Positions 22,655 to 33,345 of a DNA stretch of 64,000 bases are shown here, piece after piece. A model generated the notes under the pieces. It worked only from the letters and a program-made list of their open reading frames with translations, was not told the origin of the DNA and did not search any database. Both the position numbers and the translations under genes were made by a program. Within the stretch, counting starts at the first letter, position 1. Each line of letters opens with the position of its first letter. Source of the DNA: Daphnia pulex (lineage: Eukaryota; Arthropoda; Branchiopoda; Diplostraca; Daphniidae). The stretch spans positions 124,001 to 188,000 of the forward strand of contig NC_060019.1 in the NCBI RefSeq assembly GCF_021134715.1. The letters run 5' to 3'.

Positions 22655-25600
22655 TTTCCCCGTGTCGAAGTCATGGCAGACAGGTTCATAATTTAGAATT
22701 ATAAATAGCAAAAGAAAAATAGTAAAGTAAACCAAACCCCGTCATATCATATGAGTTGATGTATTAGCGGTATTAATGTAATCATTTTCAAAATTTCATT
22801 TTTTTTTCTTCCAGATTTTTAAAAAAATCTTGTTTTTGCCGCTTAATTTCCCTTCGGTATCTAATTCGGTTTGGCAACATGACAGCATTGCCAACTTAGC
22901 CTGTGGCCACTAAATGGCTCCTCCTTCTTCCTCCTTCTCCCCGCCAAAAAAAAAATGTCAGCAGTTAGTCAGCAGCAATTTACGGTCACGTCGGTCAGCA
23001 GTCAGAGCCTTTGCGTTAGTTATGGAGAATTAGAAGATATCTTGTTGTGTTAAGTTGTGTATCGAGACGAAGGCTATGAATGTTGAATGCTTCACCAGCT
23101 TCAATCAGCTATTTCTGTGTTTTGAATGGTAAATTACATTAATTTCAACTACAGTAATTTTTTACAGAATGTGTGGGTCCTAAACTTGATTGATTCCTTT
23201 CACCATGTGCAGCAGTGCAGTTAAATAGTAGCTGATATCATGTGACATCTTTCTGCAATGATATGTTCATTCTGTTCAGCACAATGTTGTGTGGTGATTC
23301 AATATTAGTCATGCAGGACTCCGATTTAAGTTATGCAATTCAGATAAGTTGGTTGGTGATTATTGTATTATTAACTATAATGTCTTTTTCATGATGTTTG
23401 GATAGTGATTCAAAATTGCTCATCGGTATAGCAAGATGACTGGATTATTGCAGCAGTGCTACAGTCCAGATGGGATTCAACTCGAGGAATTACAGTTGTG
23501 AATTTTGGTCCAAGGCTACCCTGCTGGTATGTTCTATTTACAATTTTGGTCGGCCAGTTAAGAATTCATGACGACAAAAGAAATTCTGTTTCCAGGCCGA
23601 TGATATGGAAGTGAAATCAACTCTTTTTGATGTAACTACAAGTTCCTAATTCCGTCAGTGCCCTACAACTAGTGTTTGATGGCCAGTCACCCTGTATGGA
23701 TGACTTTCAACTGGAACGACTTTCATCATCTAAGGAAATCACTTGACGATTGTATTTTCTTCTAAATGTGAGGTTTAATTTGTGGTAGTGCTAAATTTTC
23801 TCTCTCGTAGGTTGTTTTCCTGATTGACACATTCATGTCAGCTCTTTACACCCATGTCACCAACACAATCAGCTGGAAGATTGAATCTCATTCTGTGGTC
23901 GTATTTCTTGAAAATGTGATAACTACCACATACTTGGACTGATGATTTTGAGGATACTATGACAATCGTTTAAAATTGTATTGCTTGTAGTCTACAGTCT
24001 AACGTTAACATGTTGTTTTTGTTTCGTTTCAGAGAATCCTGGTGTTGGAGCCTGGCGTTGCTGCAGCGTGTTACTGGTTAATCCTCGACATTGTGTAAGT
24101 TGTGTGTGTTAGTTAGAAGCTATTTGTCATTATCCACAGTGATGATTTGGGCTCTTTCTATCTTGGTTTACGGCAATCTCGCGCTGGGGTACATTGTTGC
24201 CCAATCGAAACCCTCGGTAAGGTCTGAGATGAGCCACCAAACGAGACCAAAGTTCACCAAGACTTTCAATTGTACATTTCAGGTTTCACTAATAATAACA
24301 AAAACAATTAATCCAGGAAATATTCTTCCGGCGTCTTCAGCTCAACTCCCGTTACCTCCGGATCATGGCCACTGCTCCTGCTGTCGGATGATGTCTATGC
24401 GGAAATTGATCCTGACACAACACACCGCAGCTGCCTTTGTTCAGGTCAGTTCTTTAGCTTACCCACTAGTTTAAAAACTAAAAATTATTCTGCAACGCTT
24501 TACGCACCAGCGATAGACTACTAAAATTTAGGACAAAACCATATTTAAAAATGCGATTTTGAAGTAGATTTTTCCCCCTATGAATGAAAGCATTCATCTT
24601 GAAATATTTTGTTTGTTTTGGTTCCCATGACGTCTTTTTCTTTTAATCGATTAGCAATTCCCTCTCTTTGTCCATGTTTGTTGTTCTTTACGCAATCCAG
24701 CGCGTTTTGCCTGCTCTTGTTTAAATAATTGACGTCCACATCTTCGTGATTGAGGATTAGTTCGTCAATTCCAAGATATCTTTAGCCAGAAATGATGGGG
24801 TCTTCTCCCTTTTTCAGCAAGTAATAGCGAAAAGTAGTCATTTGTTTGGCACATGATGCATGATGGAGAGCGGTCGCGACATTTACTTAAATCTTCGTTG
24901 AATAAAAATCGAAATAGCGCAGGTTCCATTATTTCGGTCTCCTCTTTCGCCACCTAAATAGTCACGCACAAATGGGAACATTTTAATTCATTTCTCCATA
25001 ATGATGCACAAATGTTTTCAAACAAGATCAAATGAAGGTTCCAGTACGTGTGCAATGTATCCGTTAGTTTTTAATCAATGAGAAGGAATGATTTTGTCAC
25101 TTTTATGACGAAAGGGGCTTCCCTCCACCTGGGGAGGATAAGGTAGATCCTCCTACCGCATTTCACCACTTGAGATCTTATTTTACATATCTTGTCCCGG
25201 CAGCTAATTGCATCCTCTTTTGCCGTTAGCTACTTTTTGGGATTTGAAAATTGTTTGCCCGCTGTTCATTCCAACTTATCGACCACTGCATTTCAAACCC
25301 TTTCCTCTCGTTTTCTTTCTTCGTTACAAGAAGAAAAACTTGTCTTGTCTACTTTCGTCAGTTTGTTTGAAAACGAGCTTCAGCTCGAGCCTACCTGGGT
25401 CCGCATTTGCAGGTTTCGTGATTCCACCGGCGGGTAGTTTTTTATCAGGTGCAGTCGAGAGAAGCAGAAGGAGTTGCAATGGGTCGGACTTGGTCATCCG
25501 CAACGGACTAATCAAAGGTGAACGTTTACAGGGAATCATCCAATCAGAGCATAATGACATGTAGACAACACTCCCGAACGACACGTTCGAACACGCACAT

Positions 25601-26340
25601 CGCCTTTTGTACCGCAAATGTTAGCAGCTGTAGGCAAATAGATAGAAATTTAATAGAATAGAAAGAATTCGCCGGATCAGATATGCAATCGTTGCTTGAC
25701 AGAAAGGAAATTTGTATAACTTGTAATAGAGCCAGACAGAAGTCTAATCCCAATTTTCGAAGATGTAACTAAATCAAAGTTAATGTTCAAAAGTCTGAAA
25801 TGTGATCGTAGAAGTAAGAAAGCGACTTACAGGCCAAACTTCCAGAAAAGGTCCTTGTCGCATTTTAATACTCTACTATTATTATTTAATTCGTTTATTA
25901 ACCAGGGAAGTATGCCTATACATGAACTTTCTAACGCTTTTGAAAAAATCTTCTAGTCAGATAGAGCGGGAAAAAACTTTTGAATGAAATTAATTCCTGC
26001 CTTCTTCTTAACTTCACCAATATCATTGACATTGCGAATACGGCAGCCTCTTGTTGACGTATTCTCCTTTTTACCATTTTCGACTAATATTCAACATAAA
26101 ATCAGCCAAGAATCTGTTTTTTCTTTTTCCCCTTGGCCGAGTAAAATCAAAGACGGAACAATTTTTTTTTTTAAGTTTGAAATGAAGTTTTATTTGAATC
26201 GAAAAAGAGAGAAAAACAAAAGAAACTGGACCAGCTTCTACCATCGAAATAGTCATCGCAAGCCAACAACTATTCCGATAGGCAAAACTGACGTCCAGCT
26301 TCAATTGTTACATAACTTTAATTTAAAAAAAAAAAAAAAA
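22655..26340. repeat. Segmental duplication, copy 1 (paired with 48733-52440)
   Basis: From CCCCGTGTCGAAGTCATGGC (about 22658) to the 3' flank of the KH coiled-coil gene, the sequence matches 48733-52440 in the same orientation and order, with indels and point changes. It therefore travels with the 3' ends of the two KH-bearing copies (26348 and 52459). Most of it is non-coding. It contains an ankyrin-repeat relic and several conserved exon-like plus-strand stretches (for example 24030-24080 and 24316-24445) with GT/AG borders but no clear product. Confidence 0.85.
24590..24960 (-). pseudogene. Decayed ankyrin-repeat gene 3' end (copy 1)
   Basis: Minus-strand translation shows a scattered FLFNEDLSKC and LLLAEKG, then NALDCVKNNKHGQREG near the end. 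These are the same segments as in the better-preserved copy at 50570-50960, but with a roughly 60-bp deletion and frame changes. The pattern (N-x-S/R-x-NAL and repeated helix pairs) is that of ankyrin repeats. It is non-functional as it stands. Confidence 0.5.
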
Positions 26341-26347
26341 TATAAAA

Positions 26348-28822
26348 CTAGCGAGAACCGGACTTGAGTATTTCGAAAACTGTACGACAATTGGCTAGCG
26401 TACCCCAGATGGTGACGTATCTGTTTTCTAGCGAGGGGGGATTGATGCATATATAGTAGTCGGAGGACAATTTTCTCAACAGGTAATCGTTGGAATAGTA
26501 GTTAGTTCTCAAGTTCAAGTACGGACACTCCAATGTCACTGTCAATTTTTCACAGACGTCGGAGCAAGCGGCCAGTCGACGTTCAGCATCTCCTCCGGTG
26601 ATAAAAAGTTCGCCATTGACAAAACTTAGCCACACCCCATACTCTTCTTCTATCCTTTCGGCATTGCAACCATTTCGTCCAATAACTTTCCCGCAATCAC
26701 TTTTCGATATCCCAAACACGACGATTTGATCGACGTCAACTTCTTTTTCTACGGTTGATTTAATGTGAAATTCAGGTAATACAGCCGACGGTTGCCTAGT
26801 AGTTTTCAATACGTCAGTGGGTAGAGGCTGATGTGCCTGTGGTACGGTGACTGGCGATTTCGCTTTAGATTTGGTGCAACCTGAAGCTAAAAAGGCCGTT
26901 ACGACATCAGTTATCTCATCTGATGGACGAATGGGCTCTTCAATTTGGTGATGGTGGAATATTGAGGGTAAAATTTCAGACAAGTTCACTGGTTGTGGCT
27001 CGGTGGTCGATGAGTCGACTTGAGGTTTAAATCCAGATGTTAAAAATGCAGTTACAATGTCGGTTATTTCAGTTACTGCAGGGATAGGCTCTTCAATTTG
27101 GTGGAATACTCCATCACTGCCATCACACCCGACGTCCGTTGTCATTTTCGGTTGGATTTGTTTCTGTTGCAATTCGGTCAACTTTCGAACTGCTTCGTCT
27201 TTTTCCTTGTCTAGGGTTCTCATTTGATCCACCAGCTGATTGACCCTTTCGGTCTGTTTGTTAAGTGATAGCTGGAGTTCTTCCAGTGCCATCTTACTGG
27301 ATAGAACAAGACAATCGGCGTCTTCCAGTTTTCGCCTTAACCGCCCATCATTTTCGGCCAAACTGAGATTTGTCGCTTCGAGTTCAGTAATGGTTCTACT
27401 CTTTGACTCCAGCTCTCGTTTAGCCACGGCCAACTGCTGCGTGTCCAATTGTTGTTCAGCAAGGGAAGTCCGGAGTTGCTCCAATTCCACTCGACTTTCT
27501 CGATTTTGCTCTTGAAGTTTTGTTATGGTTCTGTTTTTGGATACCAGAACACGTTGACTCAAAGCAAGCTCATCGTGTACCTTGTGCAATTTTTCTTCTT
27601 CAAGACTATTATGTAGTTTCTCCAAATTCGCTCGTGTGTATGCAATAACTCTATCCTTGGCTTCAACTTTTCGCCTAAGCACCGAATTCTCTTTTGCCAA
27701 ATGGAGATTTTCTTCTGTATTGGCAGAAATTAGACTTTTCGTTTCTTCGAGTTCGCATTTGGTAGTTTCCAACTCGTCATGTATATTCTGAAACATTTGC
27801 AGCTTTGATGAGGAGTCTGCCAGTTGTGATTGAACTTGACTCAACTCATTCGCCAAACTTTCTTTTTCCAACACAATCTGTGTGATCGTTCTATCCCTGT
27901 CTTCAATTTTTCGCCTTAGACGCGAATCATCATTTGCCAAGCGGAGATTTTTCTCTGTCATGTCAGTAATAATACTTTTCTTTTCTTCGAGTTCGCTTTT
28001 GGTGGTTTCCAATTCGTCGTGTACGTTTTGGTACTGTCGCAGCTTTGATGAGGAGTCTGTCAGTTGGGATTGAAGCAGACTCAACTCATTCTCCAAGCGA
28101 TCCTTATCCAATAAAATCAGGTTTTTCTCAATCACATTAGATGTGATAATTCTATCCAGGTCTTCGATTTTTCGCCTTAGTTGCGAATCGTTTTCGGCCA
28201 AACGGAGATTTTCCGTTTCAAGTTCAGAAATGGTTGTATTCTTCGACTCTAGCTCACGTGTAGCTATGGCCAACTCGCGCGTGTCCAATTGCTGTTCAGC
28301 AAGGGAAGTCCGGAGACATTCCGATTCCGCTCTACTGGATTCAAGAAAATAATTTGTACTTTCCAGTGTTCGCCTTAGTCGCAAATCCTCATTTGTCAAG
28401 CGAATATTTTTCACTGTAATGTCAGTAATAAAACGTTTCTGTTTTTCGAGTTTAGTTTTGGTATTAGATGACTCGATGCGGAATTGTCGTAACTTGGAAT
28501 GGGAGTCTGTCAGTTGTGATTGGACTAGACTCAACTCATTCGCCAAACGTTGGTTTTCCAATTCAATCAGGTTCTTTTCGTCGACTTTTTCCTTCAGACG
28601 AAGAAAACTTTGGTTGTTCAAGTCTTCTCCGCTGGCAGTCGATAATCCATCGTTAATTACAGGTCGGGGAAGTGCATGCTGGTTACTGCATGCAACGTCA
28701 GGTTTAATCTTATTCAGGTTAGCAGACGAATGCCGAGTTGGTGATTCGGTCATTCGTCTGAAGAAATCCATGATCCTAAGAAAAAGGAAAGCAAATATAG
28801 TCACTTCCAAAGTTCCGATCAT
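26348..28822 (-). CDS. Membrane-anchored coiled-coil protein with C-terminal KH domain (copy A)
   Basis: Single-exon ORF of 824 aa from the ATG at 28822. Residues about 5-20 (LEVTIFAFLFLRIM) form one hydrophobic N-terminal anchor. Residues about 60-560 are long heptad-rich coiled coil made of in-register repeats (ANELSLVQSQLTDS, SKLRQF/QMFQ, LRLTNDDSRLRRKIED). A low-complexity linker with two similar EEPI..EITD(I/V)VTAFL(T/A)SG units follows. The last about 130 residues carry a type-I KH fold (GKVIGRNGCNAERIEEEYGV), which binds single-stranded RNA or DNA, and a conserved tail ending SGSR. I recognise no named orthologue. Expected topology: anchored by the N-terminus with the coil and KH in the cytosol (inference). 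A kappaB-like site and TATA lie just upstream. Paralogues start at 48066, 56328 and 59971. Confidence 0.8.
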   Translation of the reverse strand: MIGTLEVTIFAFLFLRIMDFFRRMTESPTRHSSANLNKIKPDVACSNQHALPRPVINDGLSTASGEDLNNQSFLRLKEKVDEKNLIELENQRLANELSLVQSQLTDSHSKLRQFRIESSNTKTKLEKQKRFITDITVKNIRLTNEDLRLRRTLESTNYFLESSRAESECLRTSLAEQQLDTRELAIATRELESKNTTISELETENLRLAENDSQLRRKIEDLDRIITSNVIEKNLILLDKDRLENELSLLQSQLTDSSSKLRQYQNVHDELETTKSELEEKKSIITDMTEKNLRLANDDSRLRRKIEDRDRTITQIVLEKESLANELSQVQSQLADSSSKLQMFQNIHDELETTKCELEETKSLISANTEENLHLAKENSVLRRKVEAKDRVIAYTRANLEKLHNSLEEEKLHKVHDELALSQRVLVSKNRTITKLQEQNRESRVELEQLRTSLAEQQLDTQQLAVAKRELESKSRTITELEATNLSLAENDGRLRRKLEDADCLVLSSKMALEELQLSLNKQTERVNQLVDQMRTLDKEKDEAVRKLTELQQKQIQPKMTTDVGCDGSDGVFHQIEEPIPAVTEITDIVTAFLTSGFKPQVDSSTTEPQPVNLSEILPSIFHHHQIEEPIRPSDEITDVVTAFLASGCTKSKAKSPVTVPQAHQPLPTDVLKTTRQPSAVLPEFHIKSTVEKEVDVDQIVVFGISKSDCGKVIGRNGCNAERIEEEYGVWLSFVNGELFITGGDAERRLAACSDVCEKLTVTLECPYLNLRTNYYSNDYLLRKLSSDYYICINPPSLENRYVTIWGTLANCRTVFEILKSGSR

Positions 28823-28899
28823 TTTCAAACTGTGTGATAGTTCGTGATAGTTTGTTTGCAATTCAAAACTGCGATACCTGCTAGTGCCGTTGGGGTTGC

Positions 28900-28926
28900 T
28901 TATATAGACTTTTCCAGGGGAATCCC
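28900..28926 (-). promoter_or_regulatory. TATA box and kappaB-like site upstream of copy A
   Basis: On the minus strand GGGATTCCCC (28926-28917) is followed by TATATAA (near 28908-28901), about 80 bp before the ATG at 28822. GGGATTCCCC fits the Rel/NF-kappaB consensus GGGRNNYYCC exactly. The same arrangement occurs at copy B. Confidence 0.6.
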
Positions 28927-29141
28927 GTTTTGCACTGTCAATTTTCTCTGTTTCAATCAGATTTCTAATTATGTTTATGCTATTTAACTTTTGGTATTGA
29001 TTTTTTATCTTACTTTAAGGTGTAACGAACATTGTTCATTTAGTTTTGAATTAATTGCAATTCGTTTTAATAATTTAATTGCATTTTGAAATACAGGTTT
29101 TCCGAATTCCGGTTGGGCTTTTCAATATTGCCGGTCTGGAC

Positions 29142-29172
29142 ATGTCTGGAAAACGACAGGGCGCCCATAGCG
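29142..29172 (+). other. Conserved divergent 31-nt start exon (copy A promoter)
   Basis: ATG...AGCG followed by GTAAGT, reading MSGKRQGAHS, on the opposite strand to copy A. Identical or nearly identical 31-nt units with the same donor lie at the same place upstream of copies B, D and E. Here an acceptor at about 29530 would add DKQHPMEKLPML and a stop. It may be coding or a non-coding divergent transcript. Confidence 0.45.
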
Positions 29173-29529
29173 GTAAGTTGGCCAACTAAAGAAGTATTAC
29201 GTAATAGTATTACAGAATTTTTTAATTCTCATCACTTTTGTATTTTATGCGTTCGGTTGTACCGTGAATATTTTAATATTGTTCGAAATTCGTGGGAAGA
29301 ATACGTTTGTATGTTTTTTAAAAATTGTTCTAGGTGTGGTACTCTCTATTTAGTTCGTGTGGTACTATCTTGATATAGCGGCACTCAAACCAAAACAATC
29401 ATTTTTCCTGGAACAAGTTAAAGTTTAGTATGGTTTCTTCCAAACCCAAAACATTACAAAGAAGAGCAAACATAGCTTCCTCTATTCTGTCAATATTTTT
29501 CGTAACCAATTTTTATTTGTTTTTTATTT

Positions 29530-31140
29530 AGATAAACAGCATCCCATGGAGAAACTACCGATGTTGGCCGAGTTACGTCCCACTTGATTCTTCACCTTTC
29601 TTTAATGTCCAAGTGTACACCCATGTGAGTGTGGGTGTATTCACGAGGACACCCTTTTCCTATCCTGCATGGTGGATTCCACTTTTCAACGGATGGAGCA
29701 CCTGTGGATGCCTGACCGTATACTTCCCAGGCTTAAAGGTAGGAAATATACATGTCTATTCTTCCTTTTGGACTGTTTTGAAGTGTTGATTGTAAACCGT
29801 TACGGAGTACGATTATTTCGGTTGACTATGGAACTAACCAATGGAAGGGGGAAACTAAGAAACTTTTGAAAATGAAAAAATGGAAAATTTTGTATCGAAC
29901 GACTGCAGATCAGGCCCGTGGAAGCAGGCAGGCCGAGGACTTTGTTTATTCAAAATGTGCGAGTTTTAAGAACACACTCGAATTTAGATTTTTGGGTCAT
30001 TTGAGTATTTTCTCTATTCTGATTCTTCATCCAACACTGTTTGAGAAATGAAGTCCTTGACTTGTTGTTGGCAGATGGATGTCTGTATCTACTCGCTGCT
30101 TTCGAAAAGAACAACAGCACAGATAGGCCTACTTTTTTTTCCATTTATTGTTTTGTTCTTGGGAAAGTTTTGGCGTTGCTGGGGAATGGCCAAATTTGCG
30201 TCTTGTTTTACGTCTTGCGTATCTCCGGGTATATATCTTGAATTCACTTCCATATCTGGAATGACAGCGTAATATTATTGCGCCAGAAGGTTTTCTTGAA
30301 AACGTCCCATGACATGAGGATCACCATCTGACGCAAATCACACTCAAATATCTTGACTGTATAAGGAGATGTCCAATCCGCGCGACGGCTGGCAATAGTC
30401 CGGTTTGCTTTTTCTTTACCATCAAACGCGAAAATTCTTTTCGGGGTTGTCGTTGAAAGAAACATAAAGATGTCATGTTTATCTTTAATGTTGTCGTAAG
30501 ATCCTTTTAGAGTCTTTTTTTTTTTTTTTTTAATTTGACTTTCCAATTTACAACAGCCACAACTTTTTTATGATGGATTTTGCATTTTTCCCATCTGCGC
30601 TGTCTCTTTTCTTATAGCCATTAGCGGGTTATTTTAATAGAATTTTTTAACTTAACTACGTCATTTCAAACTCATTGAATTATTGAATTATAAAAATATC
30701 TCCCCAGCCCAAATATCATTGCCTAATGCATGTCAAATATTATTTTCACCTGTACAAAATTCATTAAGCTCATTTTCTAACAAACAGTAAAATCTCTGAC
30801 GTATCCACTAAATTCCAATACCGAGGCACTTTGATCCCATCCAAAAGTTTTAGCAATTCTCTGGTGGATTTTCGTGAGTCGTGGTCCACTGCCGCTAATT
30901 TGTACGTGGCGTCTGATGTCCCGTCAGCCATTAGAGACTTTCCGGGATGTGGAGGCGTTTATGATTATACCGTCACCAACATCATCAACCGTCGGCGCTT
31001 AAATTTTTTGATTAGCCGCAGCATCCGCCATGTCCCCAAAAGCGGAATGAGAAATACCACGAACGAAATCTCAACCGACCCAAAAAGAACTGCATATAGT
31101 CTGAGTGAGATAAATGTCAACTAAATCTTTCATTTTATCG
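29530..31140. other. Region with exon-like relics, unresolved
   Basis: Several open stretches exist but no gene can be closed. Plus strand 29532-29740 reads IPWRNYRCWPSYVPLDSSPF onward for about 68 codons. Minus strand 30960-30790 reads SLMADGTSDATYKLAAVDHD onward for about 55 codons, and minus 30500-30244 reads FLSTTTPKRIFAFDGKEK onward. A T17-18 run at 30517-30534 and frame breaks suggest decay. The FVLGKVLALLGNG-like plus-strand stretch near 30160 has a weak partner near 40965. I do not assign a function. Confidence 0.3.
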
Positions 31141-31375
31141 TCACCATCCGCAGGAAATAGAAAATGGGGGTGCATCACATACGTCCGCATAAGTCCTTTT
31201 GCAATACAGATAATAGATAAAAGACAAGTGAAGGAATCAAATTAATTTTCTTAGTCATTTGGAGCACTATTGGAAATTTGATTGCGAATAAAGACAGTAA
31301 CGTAGAATCATTTTTTTGTTTTTGGCCTGTCGTAATTGATTTAATGCGAGTCAGATCAATTTTTGTTTGTTTTTG

Positions 31376-32343
31376 CTATGAAATGTTGGCGATTCTTGTT
31401 ATGACGTCGACCGATGAAATCCTCTCGTTGGGATTGTTCTTCAACATGTCCATGATGACAGCGTGCATGGGATGTTTTTGCTCTTCCATGGCTGCAATGA
31501 TATGTTATCGTTATATCTGCTATTGAAGTTTGGTTTAAGAAATATGGAACACACATACCTTTCAAATTGACTGGCGTGTCATTGACAATGTTGGCGGGGA
31601 TATTGAACTGTGAGCCGTAGGGGTGACGTCCTTTTAAAAGATAAAAGCCGAAAATGAGACCGGCGGAAAAAACGTCACTTTTAACGGTTCCTTCTTGACG
31701 AAGGGGCGTTGTTCGATCCAAATTGTTTTTTATCTGCAAGATTTCAGGGGCCAGCCAATTATCGGGCCGTGTGTTGTGCTCGGTCGTCGAGAAACTTCCC
31801 CTGTCGTTGAGTGGCGAACTTAATCCAAAATCGGCCCATTTCATCGACACATTTCCTCCATCAGTCGGATGATGGAGAGAAATGAAAACATTTTGGGGTT
31901 TAATATCCCAGTAGATGAATCCCTTTTCGTGAATATGCGCCAATCCCTTGGCCAACTGGAGGCAAACTTCTTCTTCTGGGGGCATTTTCTCTTGATACTT
32001 TTTCTGGGCCTCGTCACCGTTGAATAGTTGATTCAGCGATAATTGGCACAGTTCCAGTGCGTAATATCTAATTGGATCAAACAACATTATTGAACTTATT
32101 TATTAAGCCACTTGTAATATTCACCTGAAATCACTGTCGCTTTCAACGTGATTAAAGTTTGACGACATTTGGATGATCTAATTTCTGCAGAGCTTCTTCT
32201 CCTCCTTTGCTGTTTTCAACGTTTTCGATTTGAATTCGCTTGACGGCCACTTTTCTGTTCATCCACGTCCCTTCGTAAACGGTCCCGTAACAGCCCCGCC
32301 CTATCAACTTGCACCTGTCTAGGATTATACAAGTCAACACCAT
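31376..32343 (-). pseudogene. IRE1/RNase L-like protein kinase K1, frameshifted
   Basis: Exons 32343-32125, 32067-31559 and 31491-31376. Protein kinase features: glycine loop IGRGCYGTVYEG, VAVKRI lysine, ALELCQLSL hinge, DIKPQN catalytic loop, WADFGLS and APEILQ, then SDVFSAGLIFGFYLLKGRHPYG and the terminal NERISS. The pattern is closest to the kinase of IRE1/RNase L. The HRD triad is changed to YWD (catalytic Asp kept). An extra base near 32150 turns KLYHVES into KL-stop, so exon 1 is out of frame with the rest. No KEN/HEPN nuclease domain follows. The frame break could be real or a sequence error. The catalytic core is otherwise well conserved. The upstream dyad (32391-32409) is shared with K2-K4. 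Confidence 0.7.
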
Positions 32344-32390
32344 CTTCTCTCGGCTCACGCTCACGACCGTCCAAGACTTGACTGACTTAA

Positions 32391-32409
32391 CTCGCCAACT
32401 GATGGCGAG
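32391..32409 (-). promoter_or_regulatory. Conserved dyad upstream of kinase K1
   Basis: CTCGCCA-N5-TGGCGAG, a perfect 7-bp inverted repeat, 48 bp upstream of the K1 start codon. Equivalent dyads lie at 36869, 39898 and 44816. It could be a DNA operator or a 5' UTR hairpin. Confidence 0.6.
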
Positions 32410-33345
32410 TTGCAGATGGAAACTTGCCTTCCCATCGTAAATCGGCCACGCCCCTTTCCAACAAACTGGGCTCGGCCGAATGAAGCCAGGGGCAATATGA
32501 TTGTCGCGGAGCTCATCCGCTTAATTCTTTTGGTGTTCTTTCTTTAAACGCTCGTTCGGTTGTTTGCCTGTTTGACTTCTCTAGCTCTCTCTCCCTTCCC
32601 GGTTCTATTTCTCTTGAACCTTTTTTTTTTCGTGTCAGGGAAATTTGGTGAACGACAAAAATCCTAATAGAAAGGCAACTCTATTTCCTCTAATAGAACG
32701 AGATATAGCATTAGAGACATATACGTTTAGAATTGTTTTCGCGGGTTCATTTTTTGGAGCCCAAAGTAAAGTTCATTTTATTGACACTCGGGAAATGTAA
32801 CTTATCGAAGTCAATGGCTTACGATGACACGAGGACATGATGGTGTTGCTTTGATGTCCATAGAATAGGTCCTGTGTAACCGTGGGTTATGTTCAACATT
32901 TTAATCGAAAATGTTCAATCCGGATCAAAGGTTTATTTGGACTTTTTAGACTGAATTTCGATTGGATTTCCGATTCATCCTCCTTCCTGGTCGTGATTGA
33001 ACTTGTTTAAATATTCTCGTCGTTATTGCAGATCCTATGTGCTATGTGTTTGAAAAGGAAATGAATAGAACTGATGATCACCGATGATCATTGGCTAAAT
33101 CAAGTCGCACAACTTCGGTTCGGATACTTGTCCATAATAGCCTATACATGCAATGGATAAGTATAACATCGATTCAACCAACGATCAGTTTATTACAACA
33201 TAAGTTTAATCAAGAACAAATACTTGAATAATGCTCAAGTGTAACTAACTCAGCTACAAGTGAAAGTCATTGGTTATGACATCCTATTTGAAATTTTGAA
33301 AATTTAATTATTCAACAAAATGTGATAAAATTTCATTGTGTATCG
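32410..33345. other. Intergenic between K1 and K2
   Basis: Promoter side of K1 (a second shared element at 32423-32441) and the 3' flank of K2. No gene seen. Open frames are very short. Confidence 0.5.

Noticed and set aside
25104-25160. Small nuclear RNA-like stretch (CCTGGGGAGGATAAGG) repeated near 51130
   Set aside because: It does not match U1 or other snRNA 5' ends or Sm sites. It is just part of the segmental duplication.
26071-28847. Many long plus-strand open frames antisense to coiled-coil copies A, B, D and E (Phe/Ser/Leu-rich)
   Set aside because: They are mirror frames of Glu/Lys/Leu-rich coiled coil. They repeat wherever the coil repeats and have no domains, promoters or splice logic.
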